The notes below the pieces were generated by a model, which was not told the DNA's origin, did not search any database, and worked only from the letters and a program-made list of their open reading frames with translations. A stretch of DNA of 64,000 nucleotides from JBBQSN01 sp963825505 (GTDB lineage: Bacteria > Actinomycetota > Actinomycetes > Actinomycetales > CAWJMD01): NCBI GenBank assembly GCA_963825505.1, contig CAWGTL010000006.1, positions 1 to 64,000 on the forward strand, in the 5' to 3' direction. A program made the position numbers and the translations under genes. Positions 25,120 through 33,761 of the stretch are shown piece after piece. The stretch's first letter is position 1. Each line of letters begins with the position of its first letter.

Positions 25120-26781
25120 TCAGTGCGAGACCGCCTTCTCGGCACCCGCACCGGTCATCGACCGGACCGCCATCTCGGCGGCCTTCTCGTCGTGGTCCGC
25201 CTCGGGCTTGCTGATCACAGTGCCCAGCCAGCCGAGGAAGAACGCGAGCGGGATCGACACCAGCCCGGGGTTGTCGAGCGGGAACCAGTGGAAGTCCACC
25301 GCGGCGTCCTTGATCATCGACAGGCTCGCCCCGGTCGCGGGGTCGACCTTGCCCGAGACCACCGGCGAGAAGACGATCAGCACGACGCAGCTGATGAGGC
25401 CCCCGTACATCGACCACAGCGCGCCCTGGGTGTTGAACCGCTTCCAGAACAGCGAGTAGATGATCGTGGGCAGGTTCGCGCTCGCCGCGACGGCGAAGGC
25501 CAGTGCCACGAGGAACGCGATGTTCTGGCCGAGGGCGAACATGCCCCCCACGATCGCCAGCGCGCCGATCACCACCACGGTGCGCCGGGCGATCTTGACC
25601 TCGGCGTCCGGCGCGACAGCGCCCTTCTTGATCACACTCGCGTAGATGTCGTGCGCGAACGAGGTCGCGGCGGTGATGGTGAGCCCCGCGACGACGGCGA
25701 GGATGGTGGCGAAGGCCACTGCCGAGATGATGCCCAGCAGCACCGCGCCGCCGAGCTCGAAGGCGAGCAGCGGTGCGGCCGAGTTCGCCCCACCGGGTGC
25801 CGCCTTGATCTCGGTCGGACCCACGAGGGCTCCGGCGCCGTAGCCCAGCACCAGGCTGAACAGGTAGAACAGGCCGATCAGCCAGATCGCCCACACGACG
25901 CTGCGCCGGGCCTCCTTGGCCGACGGCACGGTGTAGAAGCGCATCAGCACGTGCGGCAGGCCCGCGGTGCCGAGCACCAGCGCCAACGAGAGCGAGATGA
26001 AGTCGATCTTCTTCAGATCGGAGGTGCCGTACTGCTTGCCCGGGTCGAGCAGCGCCCCGGCGTTCTCGACGCCTTCGGAGGTGGCCCGCTCGACGGACGA
26101 GCCGAGCAGCTCGGAGAGGTTGAAACCGTACTTGCCGAGGACCCACACCGTCATCACGCCGGCACCGGCGATCAGCAGCACCGCCTTGATGATCTGCACC
26201 CAGGTGGTGCCCTTCATGCCGCCGACCAGGACGTAGACGATCATCAGGATGCCGACGACGGCGACGACCAGGTACTGCGCGGCGGTGCTCGAGACACCGA
26301 GCAGCAGCGCGACGAGCCCGCCGGCCCCGGCCATCTGGGCCAGCAGGTAGAAGAAGCAGACGGCCAGGGTGCACAGGGCCGCCGCCATCCGGATGGGCCT
26401 CTGCCGCAGACGGAACGACAGCACGTCGGCCATCGTGAACTTGCCGGTGTTGCGCAGCAGCTCGGCCACCAGCAGGAGCGCGACGAGCCAGGCGACCAGG
26501 AAGCCGATGGAGTACAGGAAGCCGTCGTAACCGTTCAGCGCGATGGCTCCGGCGATGCCGAGGAAGCTCGCCGCCGACAGGTAGTCACCGGCGATGGCGG
26601 TGCCGTTCTGCGGGCCGGTGAAGGACCGGCCGCCGGCGTAGAAGTCCGCGGCGGTGCGGTTGTTGCGCGAGGCCCGGATGACGATCGCGAGCGTGACGAC
26701 CACGAACAGGCCGAAGATGGTGATGTTGAGCGCGGGGTTGCCGACGTCGACCGTCGGTGCCGCGAGCAGCGAGCCGTTCAC
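25120..26781 (-). CDS. Sodium:solute symporter, acetate/monocarboxylate type
   Basis: 553 residues from a GTG at 26781, overlapping the DUF485 gene stop by four bases. SSS-family signatures: FTGPQNGTAIAGDYLSAASF, GYDGFLYSIGFLVAWLVALL, GTAGLPHVLMRFYTVPSAKE, and ITAATSFAHDIYASVIKKG. About 13 membrane helices are visible. The mid-sequence insert (SSVERATSEGVENAGALLDP) is typical of the ActP/MctC group, which imports acetate, pyruvate or propionate with Na+ or H+. Pairing with DUF485 and nearness to acs favour acetate as substrate. Confidence 0.92.
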   Translation of the reverse strand: MNGSLLAAPTVDVGNPALNITIFGLFVVVTLAIVIRASRNNRTAADFYAGGRSFTGPQNGTAIAGDYLSAASFLGIAGAIALNGYDGFLYSIGFLVAWLVALLLVAELLRNTGKFTMADVLSFRLRQRPIRMAAALCTLAVCFFYLLAQMAGAGGLVALLLGVSSTAAQYLVVAVVGILMIVYVLVGGMKGTTWVQIIKAVLLIAGAGVMTVWVLGKYGFNLSELLGSSVERATSEGVENAGALLDPGKQYGTSDLKKIDFISLSLALVLGTAGLPHVLMRFYTVPSAKEARRSVVWAIWLIGLFYLFSLVLGYGAGALVGPTEIKAAPGGANSAAPLLAFELGGAVLLGIISAVAFATILAVVAGLTITAATSFAHDIYASVIKKGAVAPDAEVKIARRTVVVIGALAIVGGMFALGQNIAFLVALAFAVAASANLPTIIYSLFWKRFNTQGALWSMYGGLISCVVLIVFSPVVSGKVDPATGASLSMIKDAAVDFHWFPLDNPGLVSIPLAFFLGWLGTVISKPEADHDEKAAEMAVRSMTGAGAEKAVSH

Positions 26782-27128
26782 GCGGCGCCTCCCTCGAGTC
26801 GGGCGCGCAGCTTCTCTGCCTCGCCGTCGTACTTCTTGTTGGCCCACCTGCGGTAGGCCATCGTGATCGCGAAGGTCGAGACGAACTGGCCGAGGCCGAA
26901 CAGCAGCCCGACGTTGATGTTGCCCCAGACCTTGATCGCCATGAAGTCGGGCGCGTAGGCCGCGAGCAGCACGTAGAGGAAGTACCAGACCAGGAACAGC
27001 GCCGTCATCGGGAAGATGAAGGACCGGAAGGTGCGCCTGAGAGCCGCGAACTCCGGACTCGCTGCGATCTCCTCATGGGCGGTGCCGGCCCCGTCTGCGG
27101 GGGGTGGCTTGGCGAACGTGTCGGACAC
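26778..27128 (-). CDS. DUF485 membrane protein, symporter partner
   Basis: 116 residues from a GTG at 27128, with AGGAGGT seven bases upstream. The family pattern is clear: SPEFAALRRTFRSFIFPMTA, two helices (ALFLVWYFLYVLLAAYAP and INVGLLFGLGQFVSTFAITM), then YRRWANKKYDGEAEKLRARL. DUF485 (YjcH-like) proteins are encoded directly before acetate symporters and are thought to support them. GTGA coupling to the symporter start fits this. Confidence 0.92.
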   Translation of the reverse strand: MSDTFAKPPPADGAGTAHEEIAASPEFAALRRTFRSFIFPMTALFLVWYFLYVLLAAYAPDFMAIKVWGNINVGLLFGLGQFVSTFAITMAYRRWANKKYDGEAEKLRARLEGGAA

Positions 27129-27381
27129 GAGACCTCCTGGGCGTCAGCGACCACCGACCACGACGTCGGGGTCGCCGACACGCTCCCGCAGGTGGCGGTC
27201 CCGGTGGCAGAGGTGCCGCCGCCGGGGCGGCAGGTGGCGCTGCCGGGTCGCCGTGCGGTCGTCCTGGTGCGCTGAACGGTCGGCGGTCGGCGGCTGATCG
27301 GGGCGTGACGGCTCGGTGAAGACCTCGTGCGAGGGCCGTCGACGGGGCCACGAGGCGGTGCGGGCGCGCGCGGCTGGTGCC

Positions 27382-27723
27382 GTGACGCGCTACCGCGACC
27401 TGCCCGCACCGCTGGTCGTCGCGCACCGCGGTGGCGCCGGCCTGGCGCCCGAGAACTCGGTCGCGGCGTTCGCCGGTGCGCTGCACCTCGGGGTGACGGC
27501 GGCGTGGGACGGGCGGCTGGCCGCGGTGCGCGCCCAGACGGGGTCGAACCTCCCCTCGACGCTCGGCTGGCGTGCGGCGGCGGTGCTCATGGCGTGTGCC
27601 CGAACGGGTCTCGGCGTACCGCGCTCCCTCGCCGGCGACGCGTCCTTCGTCCACCTGCCGCTGCGGGTCGGCAGGCGCGACCTGCTCGCCGACGGTGTCG
27701 CCGGGGTCAGCGCAGCACCATGA
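27382..27723 (+). pseudogene. Glycerophosphodiester phosphodiesterase remnant
   Basis: A 113-residue frame (GTG 27382; open from about 27316). LPAPLVVAHRGGAGLAPENS with VAAFAGALHLGV is the exact N-terminal signature of GDPD enzymes (HRG and PEN motifs). Directly after it the metal-binding E-x-D and the following 100 or more residues are missing. The rest (ACARTGLGVPRSLAGDASF, LPLRVGRRDLLADG) resembles only a C-terminal part. The family is normally about 240 residues, so this is an internally deleted, probably inactive copy. It overlaps the end of pdxY by 17 bases, convergently. Confidence 0.55.
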
Positions 27724-28564
27724 CCTCGAACTTACCTGAGGGAGAGGCGATCTCGTCCTGCGCGTCGATGAGGCGGATCTCGCGGTGGCCGCTGTCGGCA
27801 GTGGCCTGCATCACCGCGAAGATGCTCGCGGCCGTGCGGCTGAGCGCCGGCTCGAGCCCGTCGGCGAGCAGGTGGGCGAGGAACAGCGCCGCGGTGGCGT
27901 CGCCTGCGCCGTTCACGCTGAGCGGCAGCAGCGGCGTGGTCACCAGGAGCACCCTCCCGCCGTCGGAGGCGAGCATCGACACCGACTCCGGGGCGGACTC
28001 CTCGGTGTGCACGCTGGTGACGAGCACCGTGCCCGGGCCCAGTGCGTGCAGCTCGTCGACCGCCGCGAGCAGGTCCGCCACCGACCGCACGGCGCCGGGC
28101 TCGCGGCCGGTGAGGAACTCCAGCTCGAACTGGTTGGGCGTCACCACGTCGGCCGCCGGGACCACCCGGTCGCGCATGAACTCGGGGATCCCCGGGCGGA
28201 CGAAGAAGCCGCGTCCGACGTCACCCATCACCGGGTCGCAGCAGTACACGGCCGCCGGGTTGGCCGCCCGCACCCTGGCGACGGCGTCGAGGACGACCTC
28301 GCCCACGGCCTCGGCGCCCTGGTACCCCGACAGGACGGCGTCGCACGTCGGCAGCACCCCGCGCTCCTCGATGCCCGCGACGACCTCCGCGATCTCGGCC
28401 GGTGCGAGCAGCGGCCCCCGCCACGAGCCGTAGCCGGTGTGGTTCGAGAAGTGGACGGTGTTGACGGCCCAGACCTCGTGCCCGAGGCGCTGCAGCGGGA
28501 ACACCGCCGAGGAGTTGCCCGCGTGGCCGTACGCCACCGACGACTGGATGCTGAGGATCCGCAT
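27707..28564 (-). CDS. pdxY: Pyridoxal kinase PdxY
   Basis: 285 residues starting MRILSIQSSVAYGHAGNSSA, the standard PdxY N-terminus. Ribokinase-family features: YCCDPVMGDVGRGFFVRP, VTPNQFELEFLTG, and the anion hole with catalytic Asp in LSVNGAGDATAALFLAHLL. It phosphorylates pyridoxal to PLP in the salvage pathway. It stands between the GDPD remnant and the second symporter, 20 bases downstream of the symporter stop on the same strand, so readthrough is possible. Confidence 0.94.
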   Translation of the reverse strand: MRILSIQSSVAYGHAGNSSAVFPLQRLGHEVWAVNTVHFSNHTGYGSWRGPLLAPAEIAEVVAGIEERGVLPTCDAVLSGYQGAEAVGEVVLDAVARVRAANPAAVYCCDPVMGDVGRGFFVRPGIPEFMRDRVVPAADVVTPNQFELEFLTGREPGAVRSVADLLAAVDELHALGPGTVLVTSVHTEESAPESVSMLASDGGRVLLVTTPLLPLSVNGAGDATAALFLAHLLADGLEPALSRTAASIFAVMQATADSGHREIRLIDAQDEIASPSGKFEVMVLR

Positions 28565-28584
28565 CCGACCACGCTAGCGGCGCG

Positions 28585-30345
28585 CTACTGCTGGTGCTGC
28601 TCCCGCCGCTCGACCCGCACGGCCTCCGGTGTGTGGAGCCGCACCATCACCCGGCCGACGTCGGCCGGCACCCGGTCGCGGGTCAGCCGCGACACCAGCA
28701 CCATCACGCCGAACGCGATCGGCATCGTCCACGCGGCGGGCTGCTGCAGCAGCACCGCGAGGACGCCGTCGACCGGCGCGCCGACGATGGTCAGCAGCAC
28801 CGCCACGCTCGAGGTGGCCCCGCCGACGGCGAGCCCCCACAGGGCACCCGGCGCGGTGAGGCCCCGCCACCAGATGCCCAGCAGGAGCAGCGGGCAGAAC
28901 GTGGAGGCGGCCACCGCGAAGGCCAGGCCCACCGTCCCGGCGAGCGAGGTGGAGGTCGCGACGAGCGAGAGCGCCAGGGGCACGAGGACCGCCACGACCG
29001 CACCGCAGCGGAACAGGGCGACCGCGCGCCAGTCTCGCCGGGACGCCACGCCTCCCAGCAGGTCTCGCGAGATGACGCCGGCGACGGACACCACCAGCCC
29101 CGACGACGTCGACAGGAACGCGGCGAAGGCGCCCGCCACGAGCAGCGCCGAGGTGAGCTCGCCCCAGGGAGCGGGAAGCAGCCGGCCGGGAAGCTCGAGC
29201 ACGACGGTGTCGGTGCGGCCGGTGAGCAGCAGGTCGGCGGCGTACACCCTGCCGAGCGCGCCGTAGACCGGTGGCCACAGGTAGAACAGGCCGAGCAGAC
29301 CGATCACGATCGCGGTCGTGCGACGGGCGGCCCGCCCGTCGGGGTTGGTGTAGAAGCGCACCAGCACGTGCGGCAGGCCCATGGTCCCGAACAGCAGGGC
29401 CAGCACCAGCGAGTAGGTGGCGTAGAGCGGGTGCTCGCGCCCGCCGGCGCCCGACAGCGGCGCGGCCCAGGTGGGCCCGTCGCTCACGACGACCGTGCTC
29501 GCGTGCGGGACGGGCGTCCCCGCAGCGATCCTCACTTCGGTGCCCGCACCGAGCCGGACCCGCTCGCCCTCGTCGAGCGCGAGCGGCCCCGAGAACGGCC
29601 GGCCGTCGACCGTGCCGACCACCCCGATCGTCGTGGCAGGGGTGGCGACCACCTCGACCGGGTCGGTGAGCGTCGCGACGGTGGTCTCGCGGGCCACCGG
29701 CGGACCGGCGGCCGACGGGTCGGGAGCGCCGTCGGACTGCCACGCGAGCACCAGGAACAGCACCGGCGTCGCGATGGCCGTGACCTTGAGCCAGTACTGG
29801 AAGGCCTGGACGAGGGTGATCGACCGCATCCCGCCGGCGAGGACGTTGAGGACGACCACCGCCGCCACCAGCGCGGCCCCGGCGGCGACGGGTGATCCCG
29901 TCACCGACCGCAGCGCGACGCCCGCGCCCTGCATCTGCGGCAGCAGGTACAGCCAGCCGATGCCCACGACCAGCAGTGCGGAGGCGCGGCGTACGGACGT
30001 GGACGACAGCCTCGACTGGGCGAAGTCCGGCAGCGTGTAGGCGCCGCTGCGCCGCAGCGGCGCCGCCACCAGGCAGAGCAGGACGAGGTAACCCGCCGTG
30101 TACCCGACGGCGAACCAGAGCATGTCCACGCCACCGGTGAAGACGAGGCCGGCGACACCGAGGAAGCTCGCCGCGGAGAGGTACTCGCCGCCGATCGCCG
30201 AGGCGTTGCCGCGCGGCGTCACCGCCCGCGACGCCACGTAGAAGTCGCTCGTGGTGCGCGAGACCCGCAGGCCGACGGCACCGATCGCGATGGTGGCCAC
30301 GCAGACGACCACGACGGCCAGGATCCCGAGGGCCGGCGTGGTCAC
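28585..30345 (-). CDS. Sodium:solute symporter, second carboxylate type
   Basis: 586 residues from a GTG at 30345, overlapping the preceding small membrane gene by four bases. SSS motifs: SRAVTPRGNASAIGGEYLSA, PQMQGAGVALRSVTG, LPHVLVRFYTNPDGRAARRT, and FLSTSSGLVVSVAGVISRDL. An extracytoplasmic insert of about 100 residues (around DPSAAGPPVARETTVATLTD) is rich in Thr and Val and unusual in length. It belongs to the same family as the symporter at 25.1 kb but is clearly divergent. The adjacent LytS/LytTR system suggests induction by an external carboxylate such as pyruvate or acetate. Confidence 0.9.
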   Translation of the reverse strand: MTTPALGILAVVVVCVATIAIGAVGLRVSRTTSDFYVASRAVTPRGNASAIGGEYLSAASFLGVAGLVFTGGVDMLWFAVGYTAGYLVLLCLVAAPLRRSGAYTLPDFAQSRLSSTSVRRASALLVVGIGWLYLLPQMQGAGVALRSVTGSPVAAGAALVAAVVVLNVLAGGMRSITLVQAFQYWLKVTAIATPVLFLVLAWQSDGAPDPSAAGPPVARETTVATLTDPVEVVATPATTIGVVGTVDGRPFSGPLALDEGERVRLGAGTEVRIAAGTPVPHASTVVVSDGPTWAAPLSGAGGREHPLYATYSLVLALLFGTMGLPHVLVRFYTNPDGRAARRTTAIVIGLLGLFYLWPPVYGALGRVYAADLLLTGRTDTVVLELPGRLLPAPWGELTSALLVAGAFAAFLSTSSGLVVSVAGVISRDLLGGVASRRDWRAVALFRCGAVVAVLVPLALSLVATSTSLAGTVGLAFAVAASTFCPLLLLGIWWRGLTAPGALWGLAVGGATSSVAVLLTIVGAPVDGVLAVLLQQPAAWTMPIAFGVMVLVSRLTRDRVPADVGRVMVRLHTPEAVRVERREQHQQ

Positions 30346-30734
30346 GGCCGGTCCACGAGCTCGCTGAAGTCGCGCTCGACCCTCTCGGCCGCGCGCAGGT
30401 GGGCCCAAGCCGCCAGCGCGATCGCCGGGTAGGCGAGCACGCCCAGGAGCAGCCAGGGCAGGGGCAGCCCGAGCAGCTCGTACCGGGCCAGTCCGGGAGC
30501 GAGCAGGAACAGCAGGGGGAGACCGCCCACCGTCACGCCGAAGCCCGCGAGCACAGCCAGCCCGAGCCGCAGCTGGGTGCGCATCAGCGAGCTGATGTAG
30601 AGCTCGCCGACGACGGTCTGCTCGTCGATGTCGGTGGTCGCGGACCGCGGCGGCGCCGGACGCGGCGCACCGGTGCGGGGACTGGTCACCCGCACCCGGC
30701 GGGCCGCCGGACGGCCGCGTCCCTGCTCGGTCAC
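30342..30734 (-). CDS. Small membrane protein, symporter partner (DUF485-like)
   Basis: 130 residues from a GTG at 30734. A basic, proline-rich 35-residue leader, then ELYISSLMRTQLRLGLAVLA, two helices (LAGFGVTVGGLPLLFLLAPG and LPWLLLGVLAYPAIALAAWA) and a charged tail HLRAAERVERDFSELVDRP. Size, topology and GTGA coupling to the symporter mirror DUF485, but sequence similarity is weak. It probably assists the symporter. Confidence 0.75.
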   Translation of the reverse strand: MTEQGRGRPAARRVRVTSPRTGAPRPAPPRSATTDIDEQTVVGELYISSLMRTQLRLGLAVLAGFGVTVGGLPLLFLLAPGLARYELLGLPLPWLLLGVLAYPAIALAAWAHLRAAERVERDFSELVDRP

Positions 30735-30752
30735 GGGCCGATCCTGCCGTGC

Positions 30753-31698
30753 TCAGGCACCCGGCCCGCCCAACCTGGCCCAGACGGCGGCGTGGTCGGT
30801 GCGCGGGAGGCGGACCGTGCCGGCGTCGACGACGGGCAGCCCGTCGACCAGCACGTGGTCGAGCTGGACGAACGGCTGACACCGCTCCGCCCTGCGGCCA
30901 CGTGCGCACCCAGCCGCGACCGAGCTCGGCGTGGGCGTCGGTCAGCACGTCGGTGAGCCGGCGGAACCCGGGATGGTCCTCGCTGGAGTTCAGGTCGCCT
31001 GCGAGCACGACGGGGACGTCCCCGTCGGTCTCGCCGGACGCCCACGCGACGAGGTCACCGAGCTCGTCGTGCCAGAGCACGGGGAACCGGACGGGGGGCG
31101 TCGGGTGGGCTGCGCGCACCAGCACCGGGCCGAGTCCGGTCCCGACCTCGACGGCCGGCTGGGCGAACCGGCTCGGTGGTACCTCCCTCTGCCGCAACGG
31201 GAACCGGCTCAGCACGCCGGACCCGCCCGGCCCCGGGGCGGGGTCCAGCACCTGCTCCGCCAGGAGGTCCTCGAGACCCGCGGCGGTCAGCGCGTCCGCG
31301 GCCTCGGGGGTCAGCTCCAGCAGCACGAGCACGTCGACGTCCTGGTCCCGGACGGCGGTGACCAGGGCGGCCGGGTCGGCCCGGCCCAGCTCGAGGTTGG
31401 CCGCCATCACGACCAGGTCGCCGGCACCGGGTGCTGCGGCGGGAGCAGCCCGGAACGCGGGGACGGCCAGAGCGACGTGCACGATCACGAGCGCCAGCGC
31501 CACCACCGAGGCGATCCGGCGCCTCAGCGCGACGACCACGACCAGCGCGGCGACGCACCACGCGGCGACCACCCAGCGGAGCGCCTGCACGGCGATCAGG
31601 TACCAGGGCGAGGCGAGGTCGGCCCAGCGCACCGCGGTGGCGACGACCAGCACCGTGAGAGCCAGCCCGACCAGGCCGCTGGCGACGCGGTGCGTCAC
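30753..31698 (-). pseudogene. Endonuclease/exonuclease/phosphatase family protein, frameshifted
   Basis: Starts at GTG 31698 (GTGA overlap with the response-regulator stop) with three hydrophobic helices, then the EEP domain: VVMAANLELGRADPAALV, VDVLVLLELTPEAADAL, VVLAGDLNSSEDHPGFRRL. After TWPQGGAVSA the frame is lost near 30870-30885. The missing end, FVQLDHVLVDGLPVVDAGTV with LPRTDHAAVWARLG, is in another frame and ends at 30753. Removing one base restores a 314-residue protein with the final D-H pair. Without it the product lacks the catalytic histidine. Confidence 0.75.
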
Positions 31699-32429
31699 GC
31701 CCCCGACCGCGCCCGCAGCAGGCTGTCGCGCAGGTCGCGGGTGTGCCGGCGGCTGACCGCGAGGGTCACGCCGGCCAGGCGCACCGTGCAGCGTCCGCCC
31801 TCGACCCTGACCTCCTCGACGTGCGGCAGCGACACGAGGGTGGAGCGGTGGATGCGGACGAAGCCTGCGGCGCCCCACCGCTCTTCGAGGGTGCTGAGCG
31901 GTACGCGGATCAGGTGCGTGCCGTCGGCCGTGTGCAGGCGGGCGTAGTCGCCGTGGGCCTCGACGTACCTCACCTGCGAGCGCTGCACGAACCGGGTGAC
32001 GCCGCCGAGCTCGACGGGGATGGTCTCGTCCGGCGGAGGCGGTGCCGCGGTCTCCTGGTCGGTGCCGTCGATCACCCGTTGCAGGGCGTCGGCCAGCCGG
32101 TCGGGGCGCACCGGCTTCATCAGGTAGTCGGTGGCGGCCAGCTCGAAGGCGTCGACGGCGTGCTGGTCGTAGGCCGTCACGAAGACCACCTGCGGCCGGC
32201 GGGTGAACCGGGCCAGGACCCGGGCGAGGTCGAGCCCGTCGAGGCCCGGCATCTTGATGTCGCTGAAGACGGCGTCGACGTCGTGCTCGTCGAGCAGCCG
32301 CAGCGCCTCGGTGGCGCCCTGGGCCGTGACGACCTCGCCCACCCGGCCGTCCTGCCGCAGGAGCCAGGCGAGCTCGGCCAGGGCGGGCGCCTCGTCGTCG
32401 ACGACGAGCACCCGCAGCGGTGCGGTCAT
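31695..32429 (-). CDS. LytTR-type response regulator
   Basis: 244 residues. The receiver domain has VLVVDDEAPALAELAWLL, the phospho-acceptor Asp in AVFSDIKMPGLDGLD (about 56), T/K in VFVTAYDQHAVDAF and DYLMKPVRPDRL. A proline linker follows, then the LytTR DNA-binding domain (VRYVEAHGDYARLHTADG, FVRIHRSTLVSLPHVEEV, VSRRHTRDLRDSL). Regulators of this type with LytS-like kinases control pyruvate-class transporters in enterobacteria (BtsR/YpdB), which fits the nearby symporter. About 90 bases downstream of the kinase gene. Confidence 0.92.
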   Translation of the reverse strand: MTAPLRVLVVDDEAPALAELAWLLRQDGRVGEVVTAQGATEALRLLDEHDVDAVFSDIKMPGLDGLDLARVLARFTRRPQVVFVTAYDQHAVDAFELAATDYLMKPVRPDRLADALQRVIDGTDQETAAPPPPDETIPVELGGVTRFVQRSQVRYVEAHGDYARLHTADGTHLIRVPLSTLEERWGAAGFVRIHRSTLVSLPHVEEVRVEGGRCTVRLAGVTLAVSRRHTRDLRDSLLRARSGA

Positions 32430-32523
32430 CGGGTCCTCCTCCCTACGGTGCCGGGGCGGCGGGTCGGGACGGCTGCGGACCAGTCTGCCCCGCCCTGCGG
32501 CCGACCGCCGCGAGGACGGCAGG

Positions 32524-33708
32524 TCACGGCCCGCTCGTCCGGGGGCTGTACTTCGGGACGCGGAACGAGACCCGGGTGCCCGCGCCGGGGGCGGTCTCGA
32601 CGACGAGCCCGGCGTCGTCGCCGAACACCTGGCGCAGCCGCGAGTCGACGTTGCCGAGCCCCACCGAGTCCGAGTCGGAATCGCCGGACAAAGCGCGCCG
32701 CACGTCCTCGGGGTCCGAGCCCACGCCGTCGTCCTCGACCGAGATCAGGGCGTCGGTGCCGACGTCCTCCGCGACCAGCGTGACGTGGCCGATCCCCTCG
32801 CTGCCCTCCAGCCCGTGCCGCACCGCGTTCTCCACCAGCGGCTGCACCGACAGGAACGGGATCGAGACAGGGAGGACCTCGGGCGCCACCCGCAGCCGGA
32901 CGTCGAGCCGCTCGCCGAAGCGTGCCTTCTCCAGCACCAGGTACCGCTCGATGTTCGTCAGCTCGTCGGCGAGGGTGGTGAACTCCCCGCCGCGCCGGAA
33001 GGCGTAGCGGGTGAAGTCCGCGAACTCGATCAGCAGGTCGCGTGCGCGATCGGGGTCCGTGCGCACGAAGGAGGCGATCGCGGTGAGCGAGTTGTAGACG
33101 AAGTGCGGGCTGATCTGGGCGCGCAGGGCACGCAGCTCGGCCTCGATCATCCGGGTGCGCGAGCGGTCGAGCTCGGCGAGCTCGAGGTTGGCCGACACCC
33201 AGGACGCGACCTCCTCCGCCGCGCGGACGAGCCCCGCGCTCGGCCGCGGGCCGTACGCCGCGAGCGCGCCGACCACCCGCTCGTCGGCCACGAGCGGGAC
33301 GACGACAGCGTGCTGCACCGGACAGGTCGGCTCCGAGCACGCCACCTGGGACGGGGACAGGACGGCGGCCCGGCCGCGCTGGACGACGTCCTCGGCGTGG
33401 CGCACGGCGTGCCGGGCGTGGTCGGCAGAGCCGATGCCGTCCCAGGCCAGAAGGTGACCGCCGGCGGTGAGAGCCACCGCCGGTGTCCCGAGGAGGGCGC
33501 GCAGGTGCCGGGCGGCGCGTGCGGCCCCGGCGGCGGTCAGTCCGTCGCGCAGGTGGGGTGCGGCGAGCGAGGCGGTGTGCAGGGTCGCGAACGTCGCGCG
33601 GTCGGCGGGCGTGCCGAGGTCGGTGCGGCTGCGGAGCACCCGCAGCACGACGGCGACCGCGAGCCCGGCGAGGACGAGTCCCGCGAGCACCGCCTGCGTG
33701 GGGGTCAC
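32524..33708 (-). CDS. LytS-like sensor histidine kinase
   Basis: 394 residues from a GTG at 33708. One N-terminal membrane anchor (AVLAGLVLAGLAVAVVLRVL), then a GAF-like sensory region (about 50-190) with a CSEPTCPVQHAVVVPL segment whose two cysteines are notable. The His_kinase domain reads LRALRAQISPHFVYNSLTAI (phospho-His in SPHF), and the ATPase N-box is PLVENAVRHGLEG with VEDDGVGSDPED and VGLGNVDSRLRQVFGDD. It phosphorylates the LytTR regulator downstream. Unlike true LytS it has no multi-helix 5TM domain, so sensing is probably cytoplasmic through GAF. Confidence 0.92.
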   Translation of the reverse strand: MTPTQAVLAGLVLAGLAVAVVLRVLRSRTDLGTPADRATFATLHTASLAAPHLRDGLTAAGAARAARHLRALLGTPAVALTAGGHLLAWDGIGSADHARHAVRHAEDVVQRGRAAVLSPSQVACSEPTCPVQHAVVVPLVADERVVGALAAYGPRPSAGLVRAAEEVASWVSANLELAELDRSRTRMIEAELRALRAQISPHFVYNSLTAIASFVRTDPDRARDLLIEFADFTRYAFRRGGEFTTLADELTNIERYLVLEKARFGERLDVRLRVAPEVLPVSIPFLSVQPLVENAVRHGLEGSEGIGHVTLVAEDVGTDALISVEDDGVGSDPEDVRRALSGDSDSDSVGLGNVDSRLRQVFGDDAGLVVETAPGAGTRVSFRVPKYSPRTSGP

Positions 33709-33761
33709 GCCGTGACGGTAGTGCCGCGGGGCGCTCGCCGGGCCGCCCGTACGCTGCCGTG

